DNA of 43,064 nt from Streptomyces sp. MZ04 (GCF_004684775.1 NZ_SRIC01000040.1:1-43064), one strand, 5' to 3'; positions 23,505 through 32,830 are shown, counted from the first letter of the stretch. A program made the numbers and translations. The notes: generated by a model not told the origin, from the letters alone.

Positions 23505-24836
23505 TCAGTCGCCCAGGACCCGACGCAGGTAGTCGTTGCCGAACAGGCGGTCCGGATCCAGTCGGTCGCGCAGGGCGGTGAACTCCCCGAAGCGCGGATA
23601 GGCCTGCGCGAAGTAGTCGGCGTCGCGCGTGTGGATCTTGCCCCAGTGCGGTCGCCCCTCATGCGCGGTGAAGATCCGCTCGGCCGCGGTGAAGTACGCC
23701 TGGTAGGGCGTGCCGCGGTACATGTGTACGGCGATGTACGCGCTCTCCCTGCCCGAGGCCGTGGAGAGCGCGATGTCGTCGGCGGGCGCCGTGCGGACCT
23801 CCACGGGGAAGCTGATCCGCAGCCCGGAGCGCTCGACCATCGTCTTCAGCTCGCGCAGCGTCTCGACCAGGGCCTCGCGCGGAACGGCGTACTCCATCTC
23901 CACGAAGCGCACCCGGCGCGGGCTTGTGAAGACCTTGTAGGGGATGTCCGTGTACGAACGGGCGGAAAGCGCCTTGCTGGAGATCTTGGCGATGCCCGGG
24001 ATGGTCGCGGGGACGGCCCTGCCGAGGGAATTGACCACCTGGAAGAGGCCGTTGGAGAGAATTTCGTCCTCTACGAAGGCGCTGATTTTGCCGGGCGGCG
24101 CCGCGGGGCCCGCGCTGCGGTTGTTGCGCTTGGTGGTGCAGTTGCCGGTGTGCGGGAACCAGTAGAACTCGAAGTGCTCGTTCTCGGCGTAGAGCGCGTC
24201 GAACTCACTGGTGACCTTGTCGAAGGTCATCGGCTCCTCACGGGCGGTGAGGAAGAAGACGGGCTCTACGGAGAAGGTGATCGCGCTGATCACGCCGAGC
24301 GCGCCGAGGCCGATCCTGGCCGCCGCGAAGACCTCGGGATTCTCCTTCTCGGAGCAGGTGAGGACCGAGCCGTCCGCCGTGACCAGCTCAAGTGCCGTGA
24401 TCTGGGCGGAGATCGACGCCGATTCGCGGCCCGTCCCGTGGGTTCCGGTGCTGGTCGCTCCGGAGACCGTCTGCTCCATGATGTCGCCCATGTTCGTGAG
24501 CGAGAGGCCTTCGCGGGCGAGGGCCGCGTTCAGGCGCTTGAGCGGAGTGCCCGCTTCCACGGTGACGGTGCCGGCCTCGCGGTCGATCTTGCGGATGCCG
24601 GTGAGGAGTTCGGGGCGTACGAGGACGCCGTCGGTCGCGGCGGCCGCCGTGAAGGAGTGTCCTGTGCCCACCGGCTTCACCTTGAGGCCGTCCGTCTTGG
24701 CCCTGCGCACTTCGGCGGCGAGTTCCTCGACCGACGCGGGGGTGACCTCCCTGGCCGGCCGCGCGCTGACGTTGCCCGCCCAGTTACGCCACGCCGCTGT
24801 GCTCTTCCCGCTGCCCGTGCCCGTTCCCGTGCTCAT
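23505..24836 (-). CDS. FAD-linked sugar-1,4-lactone oxidase (arabinono/gulonolactone oxidase type)
   Basis: This 443-aa protein has the VAO-family FAD domain, with KPVGTGHSFT (His60 at the usual covalent FAD position) and GATSTGTHGTG, followed by the ALO C-terminal domain ending in GRPHWGKIHT. It would oxidise an aldonolactone such as D-arabinono-1,4-lactone with O2; the precise substrate is uncertain. Its start overlaps the 3' end of the MFS gene by 53 bp, so the two are cotranscribed. Confidence 0.88.
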   Translation of the reverse strand: MSTGTGTGSGKSTAAWRNWAGNVSARPAREVTPASVEELAAEVRRAKTDGLKVKPVGTGHSFTAAAATDGVLVRPELLTGIRKIDREAGTVTVEAGTPLKRLNAALAREGLSLTNMGDIMEQTVSGATSTGTHGTGRESASISAQITALELVTADGSVLTCSEKENPEVFAAARIGLGALGVISAITFSVEPVFFLTAREEPMTFDKVTSEFDALYAENEHFEFYWFPHTGNCTTKRNNRSAGPAAPPGKISAFVEDEILSNGLFQVVNSLGRAVPATIPGIAKISSKALSARSYTDIPYKVFTSPRRVRFVEMEYAVPREALVETLRELKTMVERSGLRISFPVEVRTAPADDIALSTASGRESAYIAVHMYRGTPYQAYFTAAERIFTAHEGRPHWGKIHTRDADYFAQAYPRFGEFTALRDRLDPDRLFGNDYLRRVLGD

Positions 24837-26034
24837 GGGTCCCTCCCCGTTGCGGAACCGGCTTCTTCAGCCGGCGATACCCCAGGAACCCGACCGCCAC
24901 CGCGACGGCCCCGGAGATCCCGGGAACCCCGTACCCGGCGTCCGATCCGGCGGCGTCGATGACCCAGCCGGCCGCGGACGAGCCGAGCGCGACGCCGACC
25001 GCGAGTCCGGTGCTCACCCAGGTCATGCCCTCGGTCAGCTTCGCGCGTGGTACGTGCTGTTCGACGAGGGCCATCGTCGTGATCATGGTCGGCGCGATGG
25101 ACAGGCCCGCGATGAACAACGCCACGGCCAGAAACGGAAGGTTCCCGACCAGTTGAAGCGGGATCATACTCACGGCCATCGCGCAGACACCCAGCAGCCA
25201 CCTCGGGGCGGGAGCCCCCTTGAAGTGCATGAGCCCGAAGGCCGCTCCCGCCACGCAGGAGCCGAGCGCGTAGACCGCGAGCACGAGGCTGGCCGCCGCC
25301 TTGTGGCCCTGGTCCTCGGCGTACGCCACGGTCACCACGTCGATCGACCCGAAGATGGCGCCCGTCGCCACGAAGGTCGCGACCAGGACCTGCAGCCCTC
25401 CGGAGCGCAGCGCCGAGCCCTTTGAGTGGTGCTCCCGCGGATGCGGCACCGGCTCGGTGGCCCGCTGGGCGGTCAGCCAGAAGACCCCGACGGCGAGGAA
25501 GACCCCGGCGAGGAGAGGCCCGGCCTCGGGGAACCACACCGTGGAGAGGCCGATCGAGATGATCGGCCCGAAGATGAAGCAGATCTCGTCCACCACGGAC
25601 TCGAAGGAGTACGCGGTGTGCAGCTGCGGGGTGTCCCGGTAGATGGCCGCCCAGCGGGCCCTGATCATCGAGCCCACGCTCGGCACGCAGCCGACCAGGG
25701 CGGCGAAGACGAAGAGCGTCCAGTCCGGGAGCTCGAACTTCGCGGCCAGCAGCAGCCCGGCGACCGCGGCCAGGGACACCAGGGTGGCGGGCCGCAGCAC
25801 CCGGCGCTGACCGTGCCGGTCGACGAGGCGGGAGATCTGCGGGCCGATCGCGGCGGCGGACAGGGCGACGGTCGCCGAGAGCGCGCCCGCGAGTCCGTAC
25901 CGCCCGGTGAGCTGGGACACCATCGTCACGATGCCGATGCCCATCATCGACAGCGGCATCCGCCCGAGGAAGCCCGCCGTGGAGAACCCCTTGGTGCCGG
26001 GGGCGGCGAAGATGGCGCGGTAGGGGCTTGGCAC
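24784..26034 (-). CDS. MFS transporter
   Basis: This 416-aa membrane protein has about 12 predicted TM segments and an MFS loop 2-3 motif (GPQISRLVDRHGQRRVLRP). It ends in a histidine-rich cytoplasmic tail (GGTHEHGNGHGQREEHSG). The start is GTG 26034. It lies upstream of, and overlaps, the sugar-lactone oxidase gene. The transported compound is unknown. Confidence 0.85.
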   Translation of the reverse strand: MPSPYRAIFAAPGTKGFSTAGFLGRMPLSMMGIGIVTMVSQLTGRYGLAGALSATVALSAAAIGPQISRLVDRHGQRRVLRPATLVSLAAVAGLLLAAKFELPDWTLFVFAALVGCVPSVGSMIRARWAAIYRDTPQLHTAYSFESVVDEICFIFGPIISIGLSTVWFPEAGPLLAGVFLAVGVFWLTAQRATEPVPHPREHHSKGSALRSGGLQVLVATFVATGAIFGSIDVVTVAYAEDQGHKAAASLVLAVYALGSCVAGAAFGLMHFKGAPAPRWLLGVCAMAVSMIPLQLVGNLPFLAVALFIAGLSIAPTMITTMALVEQHVPRAKLTEGMTWVSTGLAVGVALGSSAAGWVIDAAGSDAGYGVPGISGAVAVAVGFLGYRRLKKPVPQRGGTHEHGNGHGQREEHSGVA

Positions 26035-26201
26035 GTGGACTCCGCTGAGGCGCCGGGGCCGCTCCCGTGCGGGAGGGGCTCCGGTAAGGCGTAAAGGTGG
26101 CCGATACAGCTTACGGCTCCGAAGAGTCCGAACGCACCGTGTTTTTCCGGTCGGCGGAGGCCGTTCTCCGGCTGTCGGTGGCGGGTGGCAGGATCGGGGA
26201 C

Positions 26202-27338
26202 ATGTCCGATGCGCTGGATCCCACTCCCTACGACGCCCTGCTGCTGCTCTCGTTCGGCGGCCCCGAAGGCCCCGACGACGTCGTCCCGTTCCTGGAGAAC
26301 GTGACGCGGGGCCGCGGCATCCCCAAGGAGCGGCTCAAGGAGGTGGGGCAGCACTACTTCCTGTTCGACGGCGTCAGCCCGATCAACGACCAGAACCGCG
26401 CCCTGCTCGACGCCCTGCGCAAGGACTTCGTGGAGCACGGCCTTGACCTGCCGGTCTACTGGGGCAACCGCAACTGGGCGCCGTACCTGACCGACACCCT
26501 GCGCGATCTTGTCCGGGACGGCCACCGCCGGGTGCTCGTCCTGGCGACCAGCGCGTACGCCTCGTACTCGGGCTGCCGGCAGTACCGCGAGAACCTGGCG
26601 GAGTCCCTCGCCGTCCTGGAGGCCGAGGGCGTCGAGAAGAGCGCGCTGCCGCGCGTCGACAAGCTGCGGCACTACTTCAACCACCCCGGCTTCGTCCGCC
26701 CCATGATCGACGGCGTCCTGAAGTCCCTGGCCGAGCTCCCCGACGACGTCCGCGAGGGCGCGCACCTCGCCTTCACGACGCACTCCATCCCGACCGCGGC
26801 CGCCGACGCCTCGGGGCGCGTCGAGGACCACGGAGACGGCGGTGCGTACGTCAAGGAGCACCTGGACGTGGCCGGGGTCATCGCCGACGCGGTGCGCGCG
26901 GAGACGGGCGTCGAGCACCCCTGGCAGCTCGTCTACCAGTCGCGCAGCGGCGCCCCGCACATCCCGTGGCTCGAGCCCGACATCTGTGATCACCTGGAGG
27001 AGCGGCAAGCCGCCGGGGCGCCCGCCGTGGTGATGGTCCCGATCGGCTTCGTCTCGGACCACATGGAGGTCCTGTACGACCTCGACACCGAGGCCGACGC
27101 GAAGGCCGCCGAGCTGGGCCTGCCGGTCCGCCGCTCGGCCACCGTGGGTGCCGACCCGCGGTTCGCCGGGGCGATCAGGGAACTCGTCATCGAGCGGGCG
27201 GCCGTCGAGAGCGGCAAGGCCGTGACGCCCTGCGCCCTGGGATCCCTCGGCGCGAGCCACAACCTCTGCCCGGTCGGCTGCTGCCCGGCACGCGCCCCGA
27301 AGCCCGCGGCCGCGGGCGCCGACAGCCCGTACGCGTAA
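26202..27338 (+). CDS. hemH: Ferrochelatase (coproporphyrin type)
   Basis: This 378-aa protein inserts Fe2+ into the porphyrin in heme synthesis; actinobacteria use the coproporphyrin-dependent route. Visible landmarks are [28 protein letters not shown], the catalytic FTTHSIP and [25 protein letters not shown] and a C-terminal cysteine cluster ([18 protein letters not shown]) fit the [2Fe-2S] cluster known from actinobacterial enzymes. The ATG at 26202 was chosen because [20 protein letters not shown] is the family start. It is followed ten bases later by the inositol-phosphatase-like gene. Confidence 0.95.
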   Translation: MSDALDPTPYDALLLLSFGGPEGPDDVVPFLENVTRGRGIPKERLKEVGQHYFLFDGVSPINDQNRALLDALRKDFVEHGLDLPVYWGNRNWAPYLTDTLRDLVRDGHRRVLVLATSAYASYSGCRQYRENLAESLAVLEAEGVEKSALPRVDKLRHYFNHPGFVRPMIDGVLKSLAELPDDVREGAHLAFTTHSIPTAAADASGRVEDHGDGGAYVKEHLDVAGVIADAVRAETGVEHPWQLVYQSRSGAPHIPWLEPDICDHLEERQAAGAPAVVMVPIGFVSDHMEVLYDLDTEADAKAAELGLPVRRSATVGADPRFAGAIRELVIERAAVESGKAVTPCALGSLGASHNLCPVGCCPARAPKPAAAGADSPYA

Positions 27339-27348
27339 GGACGTTGAC

Positions 27349-28146
27349 GTGACCGACCTGAAGACAGAACTCCTCGGCGTCGCCCTGGAGGCCGCGCACC
27401 GCGCCGGAGCCTTCCTTCGTGACGGCCGCCCGGACGATCTGGGCGTCGCCGCCACCAAGAGCAGCGCCGTCGACGTCGTCACCGAGATGGACATCGCCTC
27501 CGAGAAGCTGATCACCGACTTCTTCGCCGAGCGCAGGCCGGACGACGGCGTGCTCGGCGAGGAGGGCGCGAGCTCCGAGGGCAGCAGCGGTGTCCAGTGG
27601 GTGATCGACCCGATCGACGGCACCGTCAACTACCTGTACGGGCGCCCCGATTGGTCGGTGTCCATCGCGGCCCGCAAGGACGGCGAGACGCTCGTCGGCG
27701 TCGTGTACGCGCCGATGCGCGGCGAGACGTACCGGGCGGTCCTCGGAGAGGGCGCCTTCGTCAACGACAAGCCCGCACACACCCGCCCAGCACCTCCGTT
27801 CGGACAGGCCCTGGTCGGCACCGGATTCGGCTACGTCGCCGAGCGCCGCGCCCATCAGGCCGAGGTGGCCCGCGAGCTCATCCCGCTGGTCAGGGACATC
27901 CGCCGGGGCGGTTCGGCTGCCATCGACCTGTGCGACGTGGCGATCGGCCGCCTGGACGCGTACTACGAGCGCGGCCTCAACCCCTGGGACTTCGCGGCCG
28001 GTGATCTCGTCGCGCGGGAGGCGGGCGCGCTGACCGGTGGACGCCCCGGAGAGGCCCCTTCGGGCGAGCTGACGATCGCTGCCCCGCCCGGCCTCTTCGA
28101 GGACCTCCAGGCCCGCCTGGAGGAGCTCGGCGCCTGGCACGACTGA
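27349..28146 (+). CDS. Inositol monophosphatase family protein
   Basis: This 265-aa protein carries the metal-dependent phosphatase motifs GEEG (about 67-70), DPIDGTVNY (about 86-94) and NPWDFAAG near residue 205. It hydrolyses a phosphomonoester; in actinomycetes the substrate may be inositol-1-phosphate or a sugar phosphate. The start is GTG 27349 with AAGGA seven bases upstream, ten bases behind hemH. A strong terminator follows. Confidence 0.9.
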   Translation: MTDLKTELLGVALEAAHRAGAFLRDGRPDDLGVAATKSSAVDVVTEMDIASEKLITDFFAERRPDDGVLGEEGASSEGSSGVQWVIDPIDGTVNYLYGRPDWSVSIAARKDGETLVGVVYAPMRGETYRAVLGEGAFVNDKPAHTRPAPPFGQALVGTGFGYVAERRAHQAEVARELIPLVRDIRRGGSAAIDLCDVAIGRLDAYYERGLNPWDFAAGDLVAREAGALTGGRPGEAPSGELTIAAPPGLFEDLQARLEELGAWHD

Positions 28147-28168
28147 CGCGCAGAGCGACGGACACACA

Positions 28169-28213
28169 CGGAAGGGCCCCGGCATCTCGTCCACAGATGC
28201 CGGGGCCCTTCCG
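28169..28213. terminator. Hairpin terminator after the inositol-phosphatase-like gene
   Basis: A perfect 19-bp stem (CGGAAGGGCCCCGGCATCT and its complement) with a 7-nt loop lies 22 bases after the stop. It is followed by GCGTTCGT and no T-run. It is bidirectional, as the next small gene converges on it. Confidence 0.93.
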
Positions 28214-28246
28214 CGTTCGTAGCTGAATTCCGCTTGCGTAGCTGGA

Positions 28247-28420
28247 TCAGGCGCGCAACGCGCCGACCTCCACGCCGTGCTCGGCGGCCAGCCGGTGGAG
28301 GTCCTCCAGCTCGGCCTGCTCGACCTCGGCAAGGAAGTCGTCGCCTGTCTCACGGGCCTTCGTGAGGTCGGACTCCGTGGCCTTTATGCGCTGCAGGAGT
28401 CCTGCGGTGAATGCGTCCAT
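28247..28420 (-). CDS. Small coiled-coil protein (57 aa)
   Basis: The frame from ATG 28420 gives MDAFTAGLLQRIKATESDL, then charged heptad-like helices (TKARETGDDFLAEVEQAELEDLHRLAAEH) and ends in GALRA at TGA 28247. Length, position between the phosphatase and cutR, and natural codon use (G/C at nearly every third position) support a real gene. It is a helical cytoplasmic protein of unknown function and converges on the terminator at 28169-28213. Confidence 0.8.
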   Translation of the reverse strand: MDAFTAGLLQRIKATESDLTKARETGDDFLAEVEQAELEDLHRLAAEHGVEVGALRA

Positions 28421-28732
28421 GGTTGCGCCCCCTCGGCTGGGTCGTGGGTCGATGGCACGGGGGTGTGCCCTCAGAAGGGGCGATCACGTCTCTCGCCGCG
28501 CTGGGACAGCAGTTCGTGGCGTGCCACATACAAAGCGTGATCGCGGGTGTGAGGTCGTCCTCCCCGGGCTCCCTTCCACGGAAACCTAACCGGCGGAGAA
28601 AATCCCGCATTCCCGGGCCGACAGACCGCCTTACAGCCGGTTTATGACCGAAAGGGGCAGGATAGAGGCCACACCCCACGAACAGACCCACGAACAGACC
28701 TGCCCTCAGGGGCACAGAGGAAGGACAGCGCC
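28421..28732. other. Divergent intergenic region upstream of cutR
   Basis: These 312 bases hold the promoters of the small gene and of cutRS. An inverted pair CGATCACG (28481-28488) / CGTGATCG (28536-28543) brackets a GTGGCGTGCCAC palindrome (28516-28527). Both could be operators. AGGAAGGA precedes the cutR GTG. No RNA gene is supported. Confidence 0.5.
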
Positions 28733-29386
28733 GTGCGCGTACTCGTCGTCGAGGACGAGCAGCTGCTCGCCGATGCGGTGGCCACCGGACTACGCCGGGA
28801 GGCCATGGCCGTCGACGTCGTGTACGACGGAGCGGCGGCCCTGGAGCGCATCGGGGTCAACGACTACGACGTCGTGGTGCTCGACCGGGACCTCCCGCTC
28901 GTGCACGGCGACGACGTCTGCCGCAAGATCGTCGAGCTCGGCATGCCGACCCGCGTCCTGATGCTCACCGCGTCGGGCGACGTCAGCGACCGTGTCGAGG
29001 GCCTGGAGATCGGCGCCGACGACTATCTCCCCAAGCCCTTCGCGTTCAGCGAGCTCACGGCACGCGTGCGTGCTCTTGGCCGGCGTACGAGCGTGCCGCT
29101 GCCGCCCGTCCTGGAGCGCGCCGGCATCAAGCTCGACCCCAACCGCCGCGAGATCTTCCGCGACGGCAAGGAGATCCAGCTGGCGCCCAAGGAGTTCGCG
29201 GTCCTCGAAGTGCTGCTGCGCAGCGAGGGCGCGGTCGTCTCCGCGGAGCAGCTCCTGGAGAAGGCCTGGGACGAGAACACGGACCCGTTCACGAACGTGG
29301 TCCGGGTGACCGTCATGACGCTGCGGCGGAAGCTCGGCGAGCCCGCCGTCATCGTGACGGTGCCCGGCTCCGGCTACCGGATCTGA
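28733..29386 (+). CDS. cutR: Two-component response regulator CutR
   Basis: This 217-aa OmpR-family regulator has an N-terminal receiver (acidic VVEDE, phosphoacceptor D51 in VVLDRDLP, K in YLPKPF). A winged-helix DNA-binding domain follows (LAPKEFAVLEVLLRSEGAVVSAEQLLEKAWDENTDPFTNVVRVTVMTLRRKLGEP). GTG start at 28733. It is six bases upstream of cutS and forms one operon. In Streptomyces CutRS is linked to secretion/envelope stress and antibiotic control; that is established for homologues. Confidence 0.93.
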   Translation: MRVLVVEDEQLLADAVATGLRREAMAVDVVYDGAAALERIGVNDYDVVVLDRDLPLVHGDDVCRKIVELGMPTRVLMLTASGDVSDRVEGLEIGADDYLPKPFAFSELTARVRALGRRTSVPLPPVLERAGIKLDPNRREIFRDGKEIQLAPKEFAVLEVLLRSEGAVVSAEQLLEKAWDENTDPFTNVVRVTVMTLRRKLGEPAVIVTVPGSGYRI

Positions 29387-29392
29387 TCCCCG

Positions 29393-30625
29393 GTGGCCGC
29401 GACCCCGGCGCCACCGGCAGCGCCTCCGAAACCCACCTGGGACCCCAGAAAGGCCGAGGTGCCTTTCCCGTGGCTGCGTCCCACGATCCGTATACGCCTC
29501 ACGCTCCTGTACGGCGGCATGTTCCTGATCGCGGGCATCGTGCTGCTCTCGATCATCTATCTGCTCGCCGCGCAGGCGCTGAACGTGGGCAGTGACCTGC
29601 CGTTCAAGATCGTCGAGGGCAGGGTGACCAGCACCGTCTGCAACCTGCCCGACAAGGCATCGCCGACCGAGTTCAACGCGGCGATGAACACCTGCGTCAA
29701 CGATCAGCGCCAGCACGCCCTGGACAACCTCCTGAGCCGCTCGCTGCTCGCCCTGCTGGGCCTGGCCGTGATCGCTTTCGCCTTCGGGTACGCGATGGCG
29801 GGCCGCGTCCTGTCTCCGCTCGGCCGCATCACGCGCACCGCGCGCCGGGTGGCCGGCACGGACCTGTCCCGGCGCATCGAACTGGACGGCCCCGAGGACG
29901 AGTTGAAGGAGCTCTCGGACACCTTCGACGACATGCTGGACCGCCTGGAGCGGGCCTTCACCGCCCAGCAGCGGTTCGTCGGCAACGCCTCGCACGAGCT
30001 GCGCACACCGCTGGCTATCAACCGCACGCTCCTGGAGGTGCAGCTCTCCGACCCGGCGGCGCCACCGGAGCTCCAGCAGCTGGGCAAGACGCTGCTCGCC
30101 ACCAACGAGCGCAGCGAGCAGCTCGTGGAGGGCCTGCTGCTGCTCGCCCGCAGCGACAACCAGATCGTGGAGCGCAAGCCGGTCGACCTCGCCGAGGTCG
30201 CCGACCGCGCCGTCGACCAGGTGCGCTCGGAGGCCGACGCCAAGGGCGTGGAGATCCGCGGGGAGCGGGGCCTGGCCATCGTCCAGGGCAACGGCGTCCT
30301 CCTGGAGCGGATCGCCCTGAACCTCGTCCAGAACGGCGTCAGGTACAACGTGCCGGACGAGGGCTGGGTCGAGGTCACCACGGAGGCCCAGCACGGCCAG
30401 GCGGTCCTGGTGGTGTCCAACACCGGACCCGTCGTCCCGGCGTACGAGATCGACAACCTCTTCGAGCCGTTCCGGCGGCTGCGGACGGAGCGCACGGGCA
30501 GCGACAAGGGCGTCGGACTCGGCCTGTCGATCGCCCGGTCGGTGGCGCGGGCCCACGGGGGCCGTATCATCGCGGAGCCGCGCGAGGGGGGTGGGCTCGT
30601 GATGCGAGTCACCCTGCCCCTCTGA
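29393..30625 (+). CDS. cutS: Sensor histidine kinase CutS
   Basis: This 410-aa kinase has TM1 (residues ~35-60), a short extracytoplasmic loop with two cysteines (C83 and C101), TM2 (~116-136), a HAMP domain (GRVLSPLGRITRTARRVAGTDLSRRI), HisKA with H201 in NASHELRTPLAINR, and HATPase_c (NLVQNGVRYN, KGVGLGLSIARSVARAHGG). GTG start at 29393. The two loop cysteines could act as a redox or disulfide switch. It phosphorylates CutR. Confidence 0.93.
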   Translation: MAATPAPPAAPPKPTWDPRKAEVPFPWLRPTIRIRLTLLYGGMFLIAGIVLLSIIYLLAAQALNVGSDLPFKIVEGRVTSTVCNLPDKASPTEFNAAMNTCVNDQRQHALDNLLSRSLLALLGLAVIAFAFGYAMAGRVLSPLGRITRTARRVAGTDLSRRIELDGPEDELKELSDTFDDMLDRLERAFTAQQRFVGNASHELRTPLAINRTLLEVQLSDPAAPPELQQLGKTLLATNERSEQLVEGLLLLARSDNQIVERKPVDLAEVADRAVDQVRSEADAKGVEIRGERGLAIVQGNGVLLERIALNLVQNGVRYNVPDEGWVEVTTEAQHGQAVLVVSNTGPVVPAYEIDNLFEPFRRLRTERTGSDKGVGLGLSIARSVARAHGGRIIAEPREGGGLVMRVTLPL

Positions 30626-30697
30626 GATGCTGCCGCGGACGCGCCGCGATGTTCGCTTTACGCGGAATTTTCGGGACCTGTTCCCGGGAATTTCGTG

Positions 30698-30711
30698 TGT
30701 GATCGATCACA
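30698..30711. promoter_or_regulatory. Perfect palindrome TGTGATCGATCACA (Crp-like site)
   Basis: The 14-bp perfect palindrome contains GTG-N6-CAC, which fits the Crp-type half-site pattern reported for Streptomyces, although its arms are closer than the classic E. coli site (spacer 4 rather than 6). It is immediately downstream of cutS and 309 bp upstream of the DUF4193 gene. Confidence 0.5.
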
Positions 30712-30923
30712 GGGGCGAATATTCGGCCATCTACTCTCCGTGATCGTGAAAGTCGTTGGAAAGCCGGGAAAATCCGGGTTTTCGGGGGTCTTGATCACGG
30801 GAAGTACACGGGGTGGCGCCTGTGAAGTGCGACATTCGGACCGTGTACGGTCCCGATCGCCATCCAAACCGATCACCTCTTCAGGGGTGCGGTTGGGTGT
30901 CGATTGAGTAACAGACCTTGATG

Positions 30924-30944
30924 TGAGGCAAAATCTCCGCCTCA
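30924..30944. promoter_or_regulatory. Inverted repeat TGAGGC-N9-GCCTCA near the DUF4193 promoter
   Basis: Perfect 6-bp arms flank AAAATCTCC, 75 bp before the ATG at 31020. The AT-rich centre could be part of the -10 region, so a bound protein would cover the promoter. Confidence 0.4.
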
Positions 30945-31019
30945 GGTCGGGCACAAGTCCGGCCTCTCACGCGTTACGTGCGCTGAGACACCGCAGACAC
31001 CCAGAGGGGGAGAGCGACA

Positions 31020-31316
31020 ATGGCAACGGACTACGACACCCCACGCAAGACCGACGATGACGTCAATGAGGACAGCATCGAGGAGCTGAAGGCTCGGCGT
31101 AACGACAAGTCGACCTCGGCGGTCGACGTCGACGAGTTCGAGGCCGCAGAGGGCCTTGAACTGCCCGGCGCGGACCTTTCCAACGAGGAGCTCGCCGTTC
31201 GGGTGCTCCCGAAGCAGCAGGACGAGTTCACCTGCATGAGCTGCTTCCTGGTGCACCACCGCAGCCAGCTGGCCAGGGAGAAGAACGGTCAGCCGATCTG
31301 CCGCGACTGCGACTAG
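31020..31316 (+). CDS. DUF4193 zinc-ribbon-like protein
   Basis: This 98-aa protein has an acidic N-terminal half and a C-terminal treble-clef/zinc-ribbon-like pair CMSC (about 73-76) and CRDC (about 94-97). It matches the actinobacterial DUF4193 family, always encoded near dut in my experience of the genomes. Function is unknown; the fold suggests nucleic-acid or protein contact. GGGGGAGAG lies about nine bases upstream of the start. Confidence 0.9.
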   Translation: MATDYDTPRKTDDDVNEDSIEELKARRNDKSTSAVDVDEFEAAEGLELPGADLSNEELAVRVLPKQQDEFTCMSCFLVHHRSQLAREKNGQPICRDCD

Positions 31317-31329
31317 GGCAGGGTCGGCC

Positions 31330-32274
31330 GTGACTGGCTCGACCCCGCCCAGGAAGCGCCGCTTCCGCAAGCGCGGGGCGGACGAAGCAAACGCCGTCCC
31401 CGACGGCGTACGTGACGACGAGCGGGGCTCTTCCCCCACAGGGACGGCCTCGCTCGAACCGACGAACGCCATCGAGTCGGCACACGACGAGGCGGCGGCC
31501 GACAAGGCGTCCAGGTCCAGGACCAGGACCGATACGTCCAAGGGCCGCCGCGTTGCCGCCGTCACCGGCGGAGTCATGGCGGGCGTGCGCAAGAGCGGGC
31601 GCGGCGCCAAGGCCGGCATCGGCTATCTCGCCGACCGGATCATCGAGAACGCCCCGCGGGTCCCCGTCCGCGATCTGGGCACCCTCCGCAAGCAGTTCCC
31701 GGGCCTCGGCCCCGAGCAGCTCGCGGACAAACTCATCGCCGGCGCGGCCAACGCGACCTCCACGGTCGGGGCCGGAGTCGGCGCGGCGGCGATGCTGCCC
31801 GTGCCGCCCGCGATGCCCGCGGAGCTGGCCGCCGAGATCACCGGCGTCGCGGCCATAGAGCTCAAGCTCATCGCCGAACTCCACGAGGTCTACGGCGTGC
31901 GTCCGCCGGGCAACCTGAAACAGCGCAGCATGGCCTACCTCACCGCGTGGACCGAGGAGCGCGGCATCGATGTGGCGAAGCCCGCGTCGATCAACGCGGC
32001 ACTCGGCGGCCAGATGAAGCGCGAACTGCGCCAGCAGATCATGAAGCGCACGGTGCGGAACCTGCCGAACCTGATGCCCTTCATGGTGGGCGCCGCTGTC
32101 GGGGCGGTCATGAACCGCCGTGACACCAAGAAGCTGGCTGAGCGGGTCCGTGCGGACCTGCGGAAGTCGCAGGTGCCCTGGGACGCCCTGCCCGAGCTGC
32201 CGACCCTGGAGGGGCCGGAGAAGCCCTTGGAGGCCCTGCGTACGGTCGAGCCGCCCAAGGGGCTGGAGCACTGA
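31330..32274 (+). CDS. EcsC-like hypothetical protein
   Basis: This 314-aa protein has a basic, disordered N-terminus (MTGSTPPRKRRFRKRG...) and a helical C-terminal part with Gly/Ala-rich hydrophobic stretches (TSTVGAGVGAAAMLPVPPAMPAELAAEITGVAAIELKLIAELHEVYG; LPNLMPFMVGAAVGAVMNRRDTKKLAERVRADLR). The pattern fits the EcsC-like family. It is 13 bases downstream of the DUF4193 gene and probably in its operon. Function unknown. Confidence 0.6.
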   Translation: MTGSTPPRKRRFRKRGADEANAVPDGVRDDERGSSPTGTASLEPTNAIESAHDEAAADKASRSRTRTDTSKGRRVAAVTGGVMAGVRKSGRGAKAGIGYLADRIIENAPRVPVRDLGTLRKQFPGLGPEQLADKLIAGAANATSTVGAGVGAAAMLPVPPAMPAELAAEITGVAAIELKLIAELHEVYGVRPPGNLKQRSMAYLTAWTEERGIDVAKPASINAALGGQMKRELRQQIMKRTVRNLPNLMPFMVGAAVGAVMNRRDTKKLAERVRADLRKSQVPWDALPELPTLEGPEKPLEALRTVEPPKGLEH

Positions 32275-32325
32275 CGCGCGAGGCCCCCGCGAGGGCCTCG
32301 CGTCGAGCCGTCTCCAGGAAGCCCC

Positions 32326-32772
32326 TTACGAAGCCCGCACGGCCGTCAGCGCCGCCGCGAGACCCTCGGGGTTCCGCGTCGACACGTACACGTACGGGGT
32401 CGGGTCCTGCGGGTCCGTGATCTCCACGCGCAGCGCCGTCGGGATGTAGGCGCGCAGCAGCATGTAGGCGCGCGGATCGGCCTTCTGGCCGCGCCAGGCG
32501 CGCGCCTCCTCCTCGTCGAGGATCTGGGGCTCGCCAAGCGCGGACACCGGGATCTTCGCGTCGCCGACGACCAGGGAGTCCGCCATCACGCGGATGCGGG
32601 GAGAGCCGTACGAACTGGTCACCACCGCCGCGACCGCCGTCCCGCAGACCAGGCCGCCGAGCAGTGGCAGGGTCCCGAAGGGGAGCATGATCAGTGCCAT
32701 CGCGATGCCGACCAGGAGCGAGACAAGCCACCAGGAACGGGGCGCCGTCAGGCGTTCTTCGTAAGGCTGCAT
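32326..32772 (-). CDS. DUF3093 membrane protein
   Basis: This 148-aa protein starts at ATG 32772 (MQPYEERLTAPRSWWLVSLLVG). Two close TM helices (residues ~14-55) are followed by a soluble domain with VVGDAKIPVSALG and DPTPYVYVSTRNPEGLAAAL. It matches the actinobacterial DUF3093 family. It is divergent from the thioesterase gene, with 58 bases between the starts. Function unknown. Confidence 0.85.
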   Translation of the reverse strand: MQPYEERLTAPRSWWLVSLLVGIAMALIMLPFGTLPLLGGLVCGTAVAAVVTSSYGSPRIRVMADSLVVGDAKIPVSALGEPQILDEEEARAWRGQKADPRAYMLLRAYIPTALRVEITDPQDPTPYVYVSTRNPEGLAAALTAVRAS

Positions 32773-32830
32773 GTTCTCCAGCTTGGCACGATGAGCTGTG
32801 CGCCTGGACTCGCGGGTAAGGTCTGCGGCT

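Larger units (their letters stand above)
30626..31019. other. Intergenic region with several palindromes, upstream of the DUF4193 gene
   Basis: At 394 bases and AT-richer than its surroundings, this is regulatory-looking. It holds an imperfect stem at 30663-30695 that may end cutRS transcription. Other elements are TGTGATCGATCACA (30698-30711), CGAATATTCG (30716-30725) and TGAGGC-9 nt-GCCTCA (30924-30944). GATCAC also recurs near 30794 and 30871. I see no coding frame with natural composition. A non-coding RNA is possible but unproven. Confidence 0.6.
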
